A program made the position numbers and the translations under genes. Below are positions 26,396 through 34,049 of a stretch of 64,000 nt of DNA, piece after piece. The stretch lies in the NCBI GenBank assembly GCA_034004685.1, contig JAVEWG010000001.1:62001-126000 (forward strand), given 5' to 3'. Source of the stretch: JAEUNX01 sp034004685 (lineage in GTDB: Bacteria; Pseudomonadota; Gammaproteobacteria; Burkholderiales; Rhodocyclaceae). The first letter of the stretch is position 1; every line of letters starts with the position of its first letter. The notes beneath the pieces are model-generated. The model saw only the letters and a list, made by a program, of their open reading frames with translations, was not told the DNA's origin and searched no databases.

Positions 26396-28173
26396 TGCTA
26401 GCCAAGCTTTTCCAGTTCCATGGCGGGGTCAAGCCGGCCACCCACAAGGAAGCATCGACCCGGGAGGCCATCGCCCAGGTTCCCCTGCCTGGACGCCTGG
26501 TGGTGCCGCTGCACCAGAGCATCGGCGGCACGCCCCGCCCTCAGGTCCTGCCCGGCCAGCGGGTATTGAAGGGTGAGCGCATCGGCGCGGCCGACGGGAA
26601 TGTTTCTGCTGCCGTGCACGCCCCCACTTCAGGCACCGTGGTGGCCGTGGAACCGGCGGTGATGGCTCACACCTCCGGCCTCACCACCCTATCGGTGATC
26701 ATCGAGCCCGATGGCGAGGACGCCTGGATCCGCTGCGCGCCAGTGGATTACCGGGCCATGCCCCCTGACGAACTGCGGGACACCCTGCGGGACGCGGGCA
26801 TCGTGGGCCTGGGGGGCGCGGTCTTCCCCAGCCACCTCAAACTCAAGCCCGGCAAGGGTGGTCGCACCCGCTCCCTGATTCTCAACGGCGCCGAGTGCGA
26901 GCCCTTCATTACCTGCGACGATCTGCTCATGCGGGAGCGGGCCCCGGCCATCATCCGGGGGGCCGAGATCATGGCCCATATCCTTCAGGCCGACGAAATC
27001 CTGGTGGGTATCGAGGACAACAAACCCGAAGCCATCGCCGCCATGGAAGCCGCCGCCCGGGGCAAGGCCCAGATCCAGGTGGTGGCCATCCCCACTCGCT
27101 ACCCTGCCGGGGGCGCCAAGCAGTTGATCAAGGTCCTCACCGGCATCGAGGTGCCCCACGGCCAGCGCTCCACCGATTACGGCGTGCAGTGCTTCAACGT
27201 GGGCACCGTCTACGCCATCTTCGAGGCCATCGACCTGGGCCGGCCCTTGATTTCCCGCATCGTCACGGTGGCGGGCAACGTGGCCCGGCCCCGCAATTTC
27301 GAGGTCCTGTTCGGCACTCCCATGGACCACCTGGCGGCCCAGGCAGGCCCGCAGCCGGGGACCGACCGCTACATCATGGGGGGCCCCATGATGGGCTATC
27401 CCATGCCCGCCTTCGACGTGCCGGTGGTCAAGGCCACCAACTGCGTGCTGGTGGCCAGCCCCGCCCTGTTCCCGCCGCCGCCGCCCGAGATGCCCTGCAT
27501 CCGCTGCGGCGAATGCGCCCAGGCCTGCCCGGCGGATCTAGCCCCCTTCGAGTTGTACTGGTTCTCCCGCGCCCACAATTTCGGCAAGGCCCAGGAATAC
27601 CATCTCTTCGACTGCATCGAATGCGGCTGCTGCGCCTACGTCTGCCCCTCCCACATTCCCCTGGTGGATTACTACCGCTTTGCCAAGACCGAGATCTGGG
27701 CCCGAGAGCGGGAAAAGGATGCCGCCGACCAAGCCCGGGAGCGTTTCGAGTTCCGTAACCTGCGCCAGGATCTGGAGAAAAAGGAAAAGGCCGAGAAGCT
27801 CGCCGCCAAGGCCGCCGAAACCAAGGCCAAGCTCGCCCAGGAGGCCCAGTCTGGCGGGGACGGAGGCGCCGACGACCCCAAGAAAGCCCTGATCGCCGCC
27901 GCCCTGGAACGGGCCCGGGCCCAGAAGGCCCAGGCTGAACCCAAGAATACCGACAACCTCGCCCCGGCCACCCAGGCCGAAATCGCCGCCATCGAAGCCC
28001 GCCGCACGGTATTGAGTCCGCATGCGGACTCGCCGGGCAGTGCCGGCTTTGCACAGCCGGCCCGTTCCCCGGGGGATGAGCAATGGACCGCGAATGCCCC
28101 GCTCTCCCCCCCCGACGAGGCTGAGAGCGGCTTGGTGCGGCCCGGCTCTGCCCGGTCCCCGGAAGACGCCTGA
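26395..28173 (+). CDS. rnfC: Rnf electron transport complex subunit C
   Basis: RnfC is the peripheral NADH/flavin-binding subunit of Rnf. The 592-aa protein has the N-terminal RnfC/NqrF barrel (KLFQFHGGVKP), a Nqo1-like Rossmann/FMN region (GRTRSLILNGAECEPF near 160), a SLBB region, and two [4Fe-4S] motifs (CIRCGECAQACPADL near 365 and CIECGCCAYVCPSHI near 405). A long Lys/Ala/Glu-rich coiled C-terminal extension follows (about 430-535). The final ~55 residues are Pro/Ser/Ala-rich, unlike the rest, and coincide with DNA palindromes (see findings). ATG 26395 overlaps the rnfB stop and its own stop overlaps the rnfD start. Confidence 0.94.
   Translation: MLAKLFQFHGGVKPATHKEASTREAIAQVPLPGRLVVPLHQSIGGTPRPQVLPGQRVLKGERIGAADGNVSAAVHAPTSGTVVAVEPAVMAHTSGLTTLSVIIEPDGEDAWIRCAPVDYRAMPPDELRDTLRDAGIVGLGGAVFPSHLKLKPGKGGRTRSLILNGAECEPFITCDDLLMRERAPAIIRGAEIMAHILQADEILVGIEDNKPEAIAAMEAAARGKAQIQVVAIPTRYPAGGAKQLIKVLTGIEVPHGQRSTDYGVQCFNVGTVYAIFEAIDLGRPLISRIVTVAGNVARPRNFEVLFGTPMDHLAAQAGPQPGTDRYIMGGPMMGYPMPAFDVPVVKATNCVLVASPALFPPPPPEMPCIRCGECAQACPADLAPFELYWFSRAHNFGKAQEYHLFDCIECGCCAYVCPSHIPLVDYYRFAKTEIWAREREKDAADQARERFEFRNLRQDLEKKEKAEKLAAKAAETKAKLAQEAQSGGDGGADDPKKALIAAALERARAQKAQAEPKNTDNLAPATQAEIAAIEARRTVLSPHADSPGSAGFAQPARSPGDEQWTANAPLSPPDEAESGLVRPGSARSPEDA
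28014..28061. repeat. Paired palindromes inside the rnfC 3' end
   Basis: An 18-bp perfect palindrome GAGTCCGCATGCGGACTC (28014-28031) is followed after 10 bp by a second stem, GCCGGCT (28042-28048) with AGCCGGC (28055-28061). Both lie within the last 55 codons of rnfC, where the encoded protein becomes low-complexity. This looks like a REP-like insertion that kept the frame open. Confidence 0.55.
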
Positions 28174-29195
28174 TGATCACCTCTCCCTTCATCCGCAAAC
28201 CCACCAGCGTCCAGCAGGTCATGCTCACCGTGCTGCTTGCCCTGCTGCCCGGGGTGGCCGCCTACGTCTGGCAGTTCGGCGCCGGCATCCTGGTGCAGAT
28301 CGCCATCGCTAGCCTGACGGCGGTGGTGGTGGAGGCCCTCTTCGTCCATCTGCGGGACAAGCCGGTGGGGCTCTTCGTGGGGGATCTGTCAGCGGTGGTC
28401 ACGGCCTGGCTCATCGCCCTGGCCTTCCCGCCCCTGGCGCCTTGGTGGCTCACGGCGCTGGCGGTGGCTCTGGCCATCGGAGTGGTTAAGCATCTCTACG
28501 GCGGCCTGGGGCAGAACCCCTTCAATCCGGCCATGGCAGCCTACTGCCTGATGATCGTTTCCTACCCGGCCCTCATGTCCCAATGGCCGGCGGCTGGCCA
28601 CCTGGATTTCCAGAGCCAGCTGCAGCTGATCCTCGGTGGCGCCCGGGATCTGGACGCCATCACCGGCGCCACCCCCCTGGACGCCCTCCGTACCGCCTTG
28701 CGGGAGGCCGCCCAGCCCGACAGCGCCCTCCATGGCCTGGCCGCCACCCATCTCATGGAAGGCCCGGCCTATGGCTGGCTGGGGGGGCGGGGCTGGGAGT
28801 GGGTCGCCTTGGGTTACCTGGCTGGCGGGCTGTTCCTGCTCCAGCGCCGGATCATCACCTGGCACATTCCCGTGGCCTTCCTGGCGACCCTGGCCGCCAC
28901 CGCCTTGCTGCTCTGGGGCATGCGGCCGGAGCAGTTCGGCTCCCCCCTGTTTCACCTGGCCAGCGGCGGCACCCTGCTGGGCGCCTTCTTCATCCTCACC
29001 GATCCGGTTTCCGGCGCCACCACACCCCGGGGCAAGCTCCTCTTCGCCGGCGGCGCGGCCTTCATCACCCTCATGATCCGCAGCTTCGGCGCCTACCCGG
29101 ACGGGGTGGCCTTTGCCACCCTGCTGATGAATCTTTGCGTGCCCCTCATCGACATGGCGACCCAGCCGCCGGTGTTTGGCCACAAAAAGGACTAA
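28173..29195 (+). CDS. rnfD: Rnf electron transport complex subunit D
   Basis: RnfD is a membrane subunit carrying covalently bound FMN. The 340 aa contain about nine to ten helices. The flavinylation motif Dxx(S/T)gAT is present as DAITGAT with acceptor Thr167, and the segment is followed by PLDALR as in other RnfD/NqrB proteins. GGLGQNPFNPAM and LTDPVSGATTPRG are further family blocks. The attachment needs the flavin transferase ApbE, which is not in this window. Start overlaps the rnfC stop (TGATG). Confidence 0.94.
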   Translation: MITSPFIRKPTSVQQVMLTVLLALLPGVAAYVWQFGAGILVQIAIASLTAVVVEALFVHLRDKPVGLFVGDLSAVVTAWLIALAFPPLAPWWLTALAVALAIGVVKHLYGGLGQNPFNPAMAAYCLMIVSYPALMSQWPAAGHLDFQSQLQLILGGARDLDAITGATPLDALRTALREAAQPDSALHGLAATHLMEGPAYGWLGGRGWEWVALGYLAGGLFLLQRRIITWHIPVAFLATLAATALLLWGMRPEQFGSPLFHLASGGTLLGAFFILTDPVSGATTPRGKLLFAGGAAFITLMIRSFGAYPDGVAFATLLMNLCVPLIDMATQPPVFGHKKD

Positions 29196-29210
29196 GCGGG
29201 AAATGCAACA

Positions 29211-29279
29211 ACGCCCACGCTTCCTTCGTTCCCCATCATCCCTCAAGGGGATGGGCGCCATCCTGGAGGCCGTCCGTCC
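29211..29279 (+). repeat. Dispersed intergenic repeat, diverged copy 3 (ends at rnfG start codon)
   Basis: The stretch ACGCCCACGCTTCCTTCGTT followed by a C-run/G-run hairpin and GGAGGCCGTCC matches the plan of the repeats at 22243 and 53075, but with many substitutions. It fills the only sizeable gap in the rnf operon, and its terminal GGAGG acts as the rnfG ribosome-binding site before GTG 29280. Confidence 0.45.
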
Positions 29280-29936
29280 GTGACCACAGCTTACACCGCC
29301 GGCCGCACCTCGCTGCGCTCCGGCATCATCCTGCTGCTCTTTGCCCTGGTGTTTACCGCCATGATGGCCTTGGTCTTTGAACTGACCCGGCCCACCATCG
29401 CAGCCTCCACCCAGGCGGAAAAGATGAAGCTGATCGACGAAATTCTATCGCCCGGCAGCTACGACAACCCCCTGCTGGAAGACTTCCTGGAACTGGGTCC
29501 GACCCCCGAGCTGGGGCTGGCCGGCGGTGGCCGCCTATACCGCGCCCGCCAGGCCGGCCAGCCGGTGGCCCTGGTAGTGGAGCTTACCGCCCCGGACGGC
29601 TACGCTGGGCGCATCGACCTGGTGGCGGCGATCCGCGTCGACGGCCAGGTGAGCGGCGTGCGGGTGGTCAGCCACAAGGAAACCCCGGGCCTGGGGGACT
29701 ACATCGACCCGCGCAAGGACAAGGATCGTCAGCGCCCCTGGATCACCCGCTTCAACGATCTCTCTCTGGCGGGGGTCGGCGCCGGTGGCTGGAAGCTTAA
29801 GAAGGACGGGGGCCCCTTCGACTACCACGTGGGCGCCACCATCAGCGCGCGAGCCGTCACCAACGCGGTGGGCCGCGCCCTGGCCTATGTGGCCGGACAA
29901 GGGGACGCCCTCTACGCCACCCCCACCCCGCCCTGA
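29280..29936 (+). CDS. rnfG: Rnf electron transport complex subunit G
   Basis: RnfG is a membrane-anchored periplasmic flavoprotein of Rnf. The 218 aa start at GTG 29280 (GGAGG 7 nt upstream), with one anchor helix at about 14-36 and an FMN-binding domain. The flavinylation motif appears as DYHVGAT with acceptor Thr187; the usual Ser/Thr before GAT is Val here, and RnfG proteins vary at this site. The HKETPGLGDYID block is typical. It lies between rnfD and rnfE, as in the standard order. Confidence 0.93.
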   Translation: MTTAYTAGRTSLRSGIILLLFALVFTAMMALVFELTRPTIAASTQAEKMKLIDEILSPGSYDNPLLEDFLELGPTPELGLAGGGRLYRARQAGQPVALVVELTAPDGYAGRIDLVAAIRVDGQVSGVRVVSHKETPGLGDYIDPRKDKDRQRPWITRFNDLSLAGVGAGGWKLKKDGGPFDYHVGATISARAVTNAVGRALAYVAGQGDALYATPTPP

Positions 29937-29948
29937 ACCGGAGGCAGC

Positions 29949-30626
29949 ATGGACATCGCCCGCTATCGCGAAATCTTCTGGAACGGGGTGTGGAAGCAGA
30001 ACACCGGCCTGGTACAGCTCCTGGGCCTGTGCCCGATCCTGGCCATCAGCACCAATCTGGTGAACGCCGTCAGCCTGGGCCTGGCCACCATCCTGGTGAT
30101 GGCCATGACCGGCCTGGTGATCGCCGCCCTGCGCAATTTCATTCCCTACGAAATCCGCATTCCGGTGTTCATCCTGATCATCGCGGCCCTGGTCACGGTG
30201 GTGGATCTGGCCTTCAACGCCTGGCTCCACGGGCTCTACCTGGTGCTGGGAATCTTCATTCCCCTGATTGTCACCAACTGCATCGTGCTGGCCCGGGTAG
30301 AAGCCTTCGCCGCCAAGAACGAACCCATTGCCTCCACGGTGGATGGCATCGGCATGGGGGTGGGCCTGCTGCTGGTGCTGGCGGTCTTGGGCGGGCTGCG
30401 GGAACTGCTTGGCAGCGGCACCCTGCTGACGGGCATCGACCTCATTTTCGAAGGTACCCAACCCCTGGTGTTGCTGGGCCAGGACTATCCGGGTTTTCTC
30501 ACCGCCATCCTGCCCCCCGGTGCCTTTATCACCCTGGGCTGCCTGATTGCCGCCCGCAACTGGCTGGACAGCCGGGCTGCTGCCCGCCGCCCGTCGCCAC
30601 GGCCCCCACAAGCCCAGCCTGCCTGA
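29949..30626 (+). CDS. rnfE: Rnf electron transport complex subunit E
   Basis: RnfE is the membrane subunit paralogous to RnfA and the last Rnf gene. The 225 aa have about six helices. They share RnfA-like blocks (LVQLLGLCPILAIS and LIVTNCIVLARVEAFA) whose Cys residues are thought to help hold the membrane Fe-S site. A Pro/Arg/Ala-rich tail of about 25 residues extends past the last helix. It ends 4 bp before nth, so nth is likely co-transcribed. The ribosome-binding site GGAGGC precedes ATG 29949. Confidence 0.94.
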   Translation: MDIARYREIFWNGVWKQNTGLVQLLGLCPILAISTNLVNAVSLGLATILVMAMTGLVIAALRNFIPYEIRIPVFILIIAALVTVVDLAFNAWLHGLYLVLGIFIPLIVTNCIVLARVEAFAAKNEPIASTVDGIGMGVGLLLVLAVLGGLRELLGSGTLLTGIDLIFEGTQPLVLLGQDYPGFLTAILPPGAFITLGCLIAARNWLDSRAAARRPSPRPPQAQPA

Positions 30627-30630
30627 GCCC

Positions 30631-31284
30631 ATGGCCGCCAGCTCCCGCCGGATGACCCTGGCCCAGGTGGAAGAAGCCTTCCGCCGCTGGCAGGCCGCCG
30701 ATCCCGCCCCCACCACCGAGCTTGAATACGCCAGCCCCTACCAGCTGCTGGTGGCCGTGGTGCTTTCCGCCCAGGCCACCGACAAGAGCGTGAATCTCGC
30801 CACCCGGGGCCTGTTTCTGGCTGCCCCCACCCCGGAAGCCATGCTCGGCCTGGGGGAAGTCGGAGTAGCCGGATACATCAAGACCATCGGGCTGTTCAAC
30901 ACCAAGGCCAGGAACGTGGTGGCCCTTTCCCGCTTGCTGGCGGAGCGCCACGGCGGCGAGGTGCCCGCCAGCCGGGAAGCTCTGGAGGCCCTGCCCGGGG
31001 TGGGCCGCAAGACCGCCAACGTGGTTCTCAACACCGTTTTCCGCCAGCCCGCCATGGCGGTGGATACCCACATCTTCCGGCTGGCCAACCGTACCGGGCT
31101 GGCCCCGGGCAAGGATGTTCTGGCGGTGGAGCAAGGGCTCCTCAAGCGCATCCCCAAGCGCTATTTGCTGGATGCCCACCACTGGCTGATCCTCCACGGC
31201 CGCTATGTATGCATTGCCCGCAAGCCCCGCTGCGGGCAATGCCTGATCGCCGACCTGTGCGGTTTCCGCGACAAGACCTTCTGA
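30631..31284 (+). CDS. nth: Endonuclease III
   Basis: This is a base-excision DNA glycosylase/AP lyase for oxidised pyrimidines. The 217 aa contain the helix-hairpin-helix LPGVGRKTAN with catalytic Lys127, the catalytic Asp145 in VDTHIFR, and the C-terminal [4Fe-4S] loop C-x6-C-x2-C-x5-C (CIARKPRCGQCLIADLC). Start ATG 30631 lies 4 nt after rnfE. The rnf-nth linkage is the same as rsxABCDGE-nth in E. coli and seems to be an old association. Confidence 0.96.
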   Translation: MAASSRRMTLAQVEEAFRRWQAADPAPTTELEYASPYQLLVAVVLSAQATDKSVNLATRGLFLAAPTPEAMLGLGEVGVAGYIKTIGLFNTKARNVVALSRLLAERHGGEVPASREALEALPGVGRKTANVVLNTVFRQPAMAVDTHIFRLANRTGLAPGKDVLAVEQGLLKRIPKRYLLDAHHWLILHGRYVCIARKPRCGQCLIADLCGFRDKTF

Positions 31285-31298
31285 ATTCCGACCCCATC

Positions 31299-31736
31299 AT
31301 GTTCAACCCCTCCCGAGACCAGGTCCGCCAGTTTTTTGTGGATGCCTGGCGCAAGCACCGCGACAACACGGTCCTCACCCCCCTGGAGCTGATGGCCGCC
31401 AACATCGCCAGACTCCATCCGGAATACCACAAGGCCCTGGAAGACCCCGCCTCCCTGGAGCGGGATTACCGCCCCGAGGACGGCCAGGTCAATCCCTTCC
31501 TCCATCTGTCCATGCACCTGGCCATCGAGGAACAACTGTCCATCGACCAGCCCCCCGGCATCCGCGCCGCGGTGGAAGCCGCCGCCCACGCCCGGGGCGA
31601 CCGCCACGCTGCCCTCCACGATGCCCTGGAATGCCTGGGGGAAACCATCTGGGCCGCCCAGCGCAACAAAACTCCGCCGGACGGGGCGGCCTATCTGCGC
31701 TGCGTGTTGCAGCGGGTGGGCAAGGGCAGCGCCTGA
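31299..31736 (+). CDS. DUF1841 family protein
   Basis: This is a small acidic cytoplasmic protein (145 aa) of unknown function. MFNPSRDQVRQFFVDAWRK at the N-terminus and NPFLHLSMHLAIEEQLSIDQ in the middle match my memory of the DUF1841 family of beta- and gammaproteobacteria. The several conserved His/Glu residues in that block (HLSMHLAIEE) could bind metal, but that is a guess. It follows nth by 14 bp and probably ends the rnf transcript. It converges with the cytochrome genes. Confidence 0.7.
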   Translation: MFNPSRDQVRQFFVDAWRKHRDNTVLTPLELMAANIARLHPEYHKALEDPASLERDYRPEDGQVNPFLHLSMHLAIEEQLSIDQPPGIRAAVEAAAHARGDRHAALHDALECLGETIWAAQRNKTPPDGAAYLRCVLQRVGKGSA

Positions 31737-31754
31737 CGCCGCTCCACCCTACCC

Positions 31755-32090
31755 TCAGCGCTTGACCTGCAAGCCTTGCTGGCTGGCGAACCAGGCCGCC
31801 AGGTTCGCCATGTCGGCCTTGGAGAGGCTTTCCACCTGGCTGGCCATGATCGGGTTCTTGCGCTTACCGGCCTTGTAGTCCAGCAGGGCCCGCAGCAGGT
31901 AATCCTCATGCTGGCCGGCCAGCCTGGGAAAATCCGGGCTGGCGCTGTTGCCATCCGGCCCGTGGCAGGCCGCGCAGACGGTAGCGGCCTTGGCTTGGCC
32001 GGCAGCGGGATCGGCGGCCTGGGCGGGCACCGTAGCCCAGGCGAGGGCGAGGGCCAAGGCGCCTGCCGAGGTGATCGGGGCGCGGTTCAT
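31755..32090 (-). CDS. Small c-type cytochrome (c4/c5-like), second of a pair
   Basis: This is a 111-aa periplasmic monohaem cytochrome. A signal peptide ends at about AQA/ADPA (residue 24). The haem motif CAACH (in TVCAACHGPDGNS) follows, and a Met ligand in NPIMASQV is likely. YLLRALLDYKAGKR and MANLAAWFASQ are typical of cytochrome c class I domains of the c4 type. It overlaps the preceding cytochrome gene by 4 nt (ATGA), so both are co-translated. Together they resemble the two halves of a c4-type dihaem protein split into two genes. Confidence 0.85.
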   Translation of the reverse strand: MNRAPITSAGALALALAWATVPAQAADPAAGQAKAATVCAACHGPDGNSASPDFPRLAGQHEDYLLRALLDYKAGKRKNPIMASQVESLSKADMANLAAWFASQQGLQVKR

Positions 32091-32407
32091 TGGCCACCTC
32101 CATAGTAAGCGGCGAGATCCGCCATGTCCTGGGCCGACAGGCCGGCGGCAATGCCCCGCATGGTGGGGTGGCTGCGCTCCCCGCTCTTGTAGGCTTCCAG
32201 GGCCTTCACAAGATAGGCCGGGTGTTGCCCCCCCAGCTTGGGTACGTGATAGACCTCGGGAAAGCTGGTGCGGTAGCCCGGGATGCCATGGCAGCCCACA
32301 CACATCGAGATCTTGCCCCGGGCGGCTTCCGGGTTGCCCTCCAGGGCCCAGGCGGGCGTAATGAGGCTGGCTGCCGCCATGAGGGGCAGAAAATGTCGTC
32401 CTTGCAT
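32087..32407 (-). CDS. Small c-type cytochrome (c4/c5-like), first of a pair
   Basis: This is a 106-aa periplasmic monohaem cytochrome. A signal peptide (MQGRHFLPLMAAASLI...) ends at about AWA/LEG. The haem motif is CVGCH and the likely axial Met is in HPTMRGIA. A strong GAGGAGA site precedes ATG 32407. It is divergent from the MoxR gene with a 142-bp intergenic region. Electron partners are not evident; Rnf and the oxygen-linked ODP gene nearby suggest redox context but no direct link. Confidence 0.85.
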   Translation of the reverse strand: MQGRHFLPLMAAASLITPAWALEGNPEAARGKISMCVGCHGIPGYRTSFPEVYHVPKLGGQHPAYLVKALEAYKSGERSHPTMRGIAAGLSAQDMADLAAYYGGGQ

Positions 32408-32506
32408 TGTGTCTCCTCGTTTTTTTGGGGTTGGGGTAAAGCGGAACGACTGAAGGGATTCTAGGTCGCTACTTCTGTAGGCGCCAAACCCATCCGGCGG
32501 CTCCCG

Positions 32507-32512
32507 TATAAT
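32507..32512 (+). promoter_or_regulatory. Candidate -10 (TATAAT) upstream of the MoxR operon
   Basis: A perfect TATAAT lies 38 nt before the MoxR ATG. The -35 is poor. It sits in the shared upstream region of the divergent cytochrome genes. Confidence 0.45.
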
Positions 32513-32549
32513 CAGCTTCCATCCCAATCCCGATGCCGAGCCCAAAACC

Positions 32550-33392
32550 ATGAGATTCGAAGGATCCACCAACTACGTCACCACTGAAGACCTGATGCTG
32601 GCGGTCAATGCCTCCATCCGCCTTCAGCGCCCGCTGCTCATCAAGGGAGAGCCAGGCACCGGCAAGACCATGCTGGCCGAAGAGGTGGCTGGCGCCCTGG
32701 GCCTGCCGCTGCTCCAGTGGCACATCAAGTCCACCACCAAGGCCCAGCAGGGGCTCTACGAGTACGATGCGGTGTCCCGCCTGCGGGATTCCCAGCTGGG
32801 GGATGACCGGGTCAAGGACATTGCCAACTACATCGTCAAGGGCGTGCTGTGGCAGGCCTTCGAGGCGGAGCGGCCCACCGTGGTGCTGATCGACGAGATC
32901 GACAAGGCCGACATCGAATTTCCCAACGATCTGCTGCGGGAACTGGACCGGATGGAGTTCCACGTCTATGAAACCCGCCAGACGGTGCAGGCCCGCCACC
33001 GCCCCATCGTTTTCATCACCTCCAACAACGAGAAGGAACTGCCCGACGCCTTCCTGCGCCGCTGCTTTTTCCACTACATCAAGTTCCCCGACCACGACAC
33101 CATGCAGAAGATTGTGGACGTGCACTTCCCGGGCATCAAGCAGGAGCTCTTGCGTCGCGCCCTGGAGGTGTTCTTCGAACTGCGCCAGGTGCCGGGCTTG
33201 AAGAAGAAGCCCTCCACCTCCGAACTGATCGACTGGCTCAAGCTCCTGGTGGCGGAAGACATCCCCCCCGAGGCCCTGCGCTCCTCCGACCACAAGACCA
33301 TCGTGCCCCCGCTCCATGGCGCCCTGCTCAAGAACGAGCAGGACGTGCACCTCTTCGAGCGGCTGGTGTATATGGCCAGCAAGGGCCGCTGA
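32550..33392 (+). CDS. MoxR-family AAA+ ATPase
   Basis: This is a 280-aa AAA+ ATPase that, by analogy, acts with a VWA protein to remodel or insert metal into a client. Walker A GEPGTGKTM is at 34-42, Walker B VVLIDEIDKAD near 110-120, and sensor-1 SNNEKELPDAFLRR near 152-165. It belongs to the group paired with CoxE-like VWA proteins (CoxD-like). It is first of three genes: MoxR (32550), degenerate DUF922-like (33398) and CoxE-like VWA (34050), spaced 5 and 10 bp apart. No CO-dehydrogenase genes are in the window, so the client is unknown. Confidence 0.9.
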   Translation: MRFEGSTNYVTTEDLMLAVNASIRLQRPLLIKGEPGTGKTMLAEEVAGALGLPLLQWHIKSTTKAQQGLYEYDAVSRLRDSQLGDDRVKDIANYIVKGVLWQAFEAERPTVVLIDEIDKADIEFPNDLLRELDRMEFHVYETRQTVQARHRPIVFITSNNEKELPDAFLRRCFFHYIKFPDHDTMQKIVDVHFPGIKQELLRRALEVFFELRQVPGLKKKPSTSELIDWLKLLVAEDIPPEALRSSDHKTIVPPLHGALLKNEQDVHLFERLVYMASKGR

Positions 33393-33397
33393 CCATC

Positions 33398-34039
33398 ATG
33401 GCCCGCCGCCTGGGGATCCTGTTTCTGGCCTGCTGCTGGCATACCCTGGCCGGCGCCGCCGAGGTCACCCGGGAGCAGCAGCCGTACACGGTGCTGGGAA
33501 CCACCGCCGAGGCCCTGCGTTCCAGCATGGACCGCCTGGGTCCCCTGGACCCCCGCACCCAGCAGCACCGGGATAGCCTCACCCGCTGGACCCTGGCATG
33601 GCGTTACGACACCCAGGATCAGTTCGGCCGCTGTGACCTCACCCGGGTATGGACCCAGGTGCAGATCACCCAGATCCAGCCCCGCCTGGGCCAGCCCGAA
33701 ACCCTTGCGCCGGCGCTGCGGCGGGACTGGGAGCGTTTTGCGGCAGCCTTGAGCCGCCATGACGAAGCCATGGCTGCGATTGCCCTCCAGGCCGCCGCCG
33801 AGATCGACCAGGCCCTGCCCCGCCTCAATCGCAAGGAATGCAAGGATCTCCGCCTGGAGGCGGAAGCCACCGCCCGCAACATTGTCGCCACCGCCCGCCA
33901 GCGGGAGGCCGCCCTGGATCTGCAGACCGACCGGGGGCGCTCCGCGGGGGCCCGCTTCCCCTGGCAGGAAGGGGATCCGGACAATCTCACCGACCGGGAA
34001 CGGGCCAAGCTCAAGGACCGGCTCCCCGTCACTCCTTAG
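33398..34039 (+). CDS. Secreted DUF922-like protein with degenerate zinc site
   Basis: This is a 213-aa exported protein with a signal peptide of about 21 residues (ends LAGAAEV). The core (YTVLGTTAEALRSSM...GPLDPRTQQHRDSLTRW, then a single Cys near 79) fits my memory of the DUF922 predicted secreted Zn-protease family. Members normally carry HExxH. Here the aligned site reads HDEAM (121-125), so the second His is lost and catalysis is unlikely. The C-terminal part is helical and charged. It sits between MoxR and CoxE-like genes, 5 bp and 10 bp from its neighbours. I am moderately sure of the family. Confidence 0.55.
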   Translation: MARRLGILFLACCWHTLAGAAEVTREQQPYTVLGTTAEALRSSMDRLGPLDPRTQQHRDSLTRWTLAWRYDTQDQFGRCDLTRVWTQVQITQIQPRLGQPETLAPALRRDWERFAAALSRHDEAMAAIALQAAAEIDQALPRLNRKECKDLRLEAEATARNIVATARQREAALDLQTDRGRSAGARFPWQEGDPDNLTDRERAKLKDRLPVTP

Positions 34040-34049
34040 GACCGCCGCC

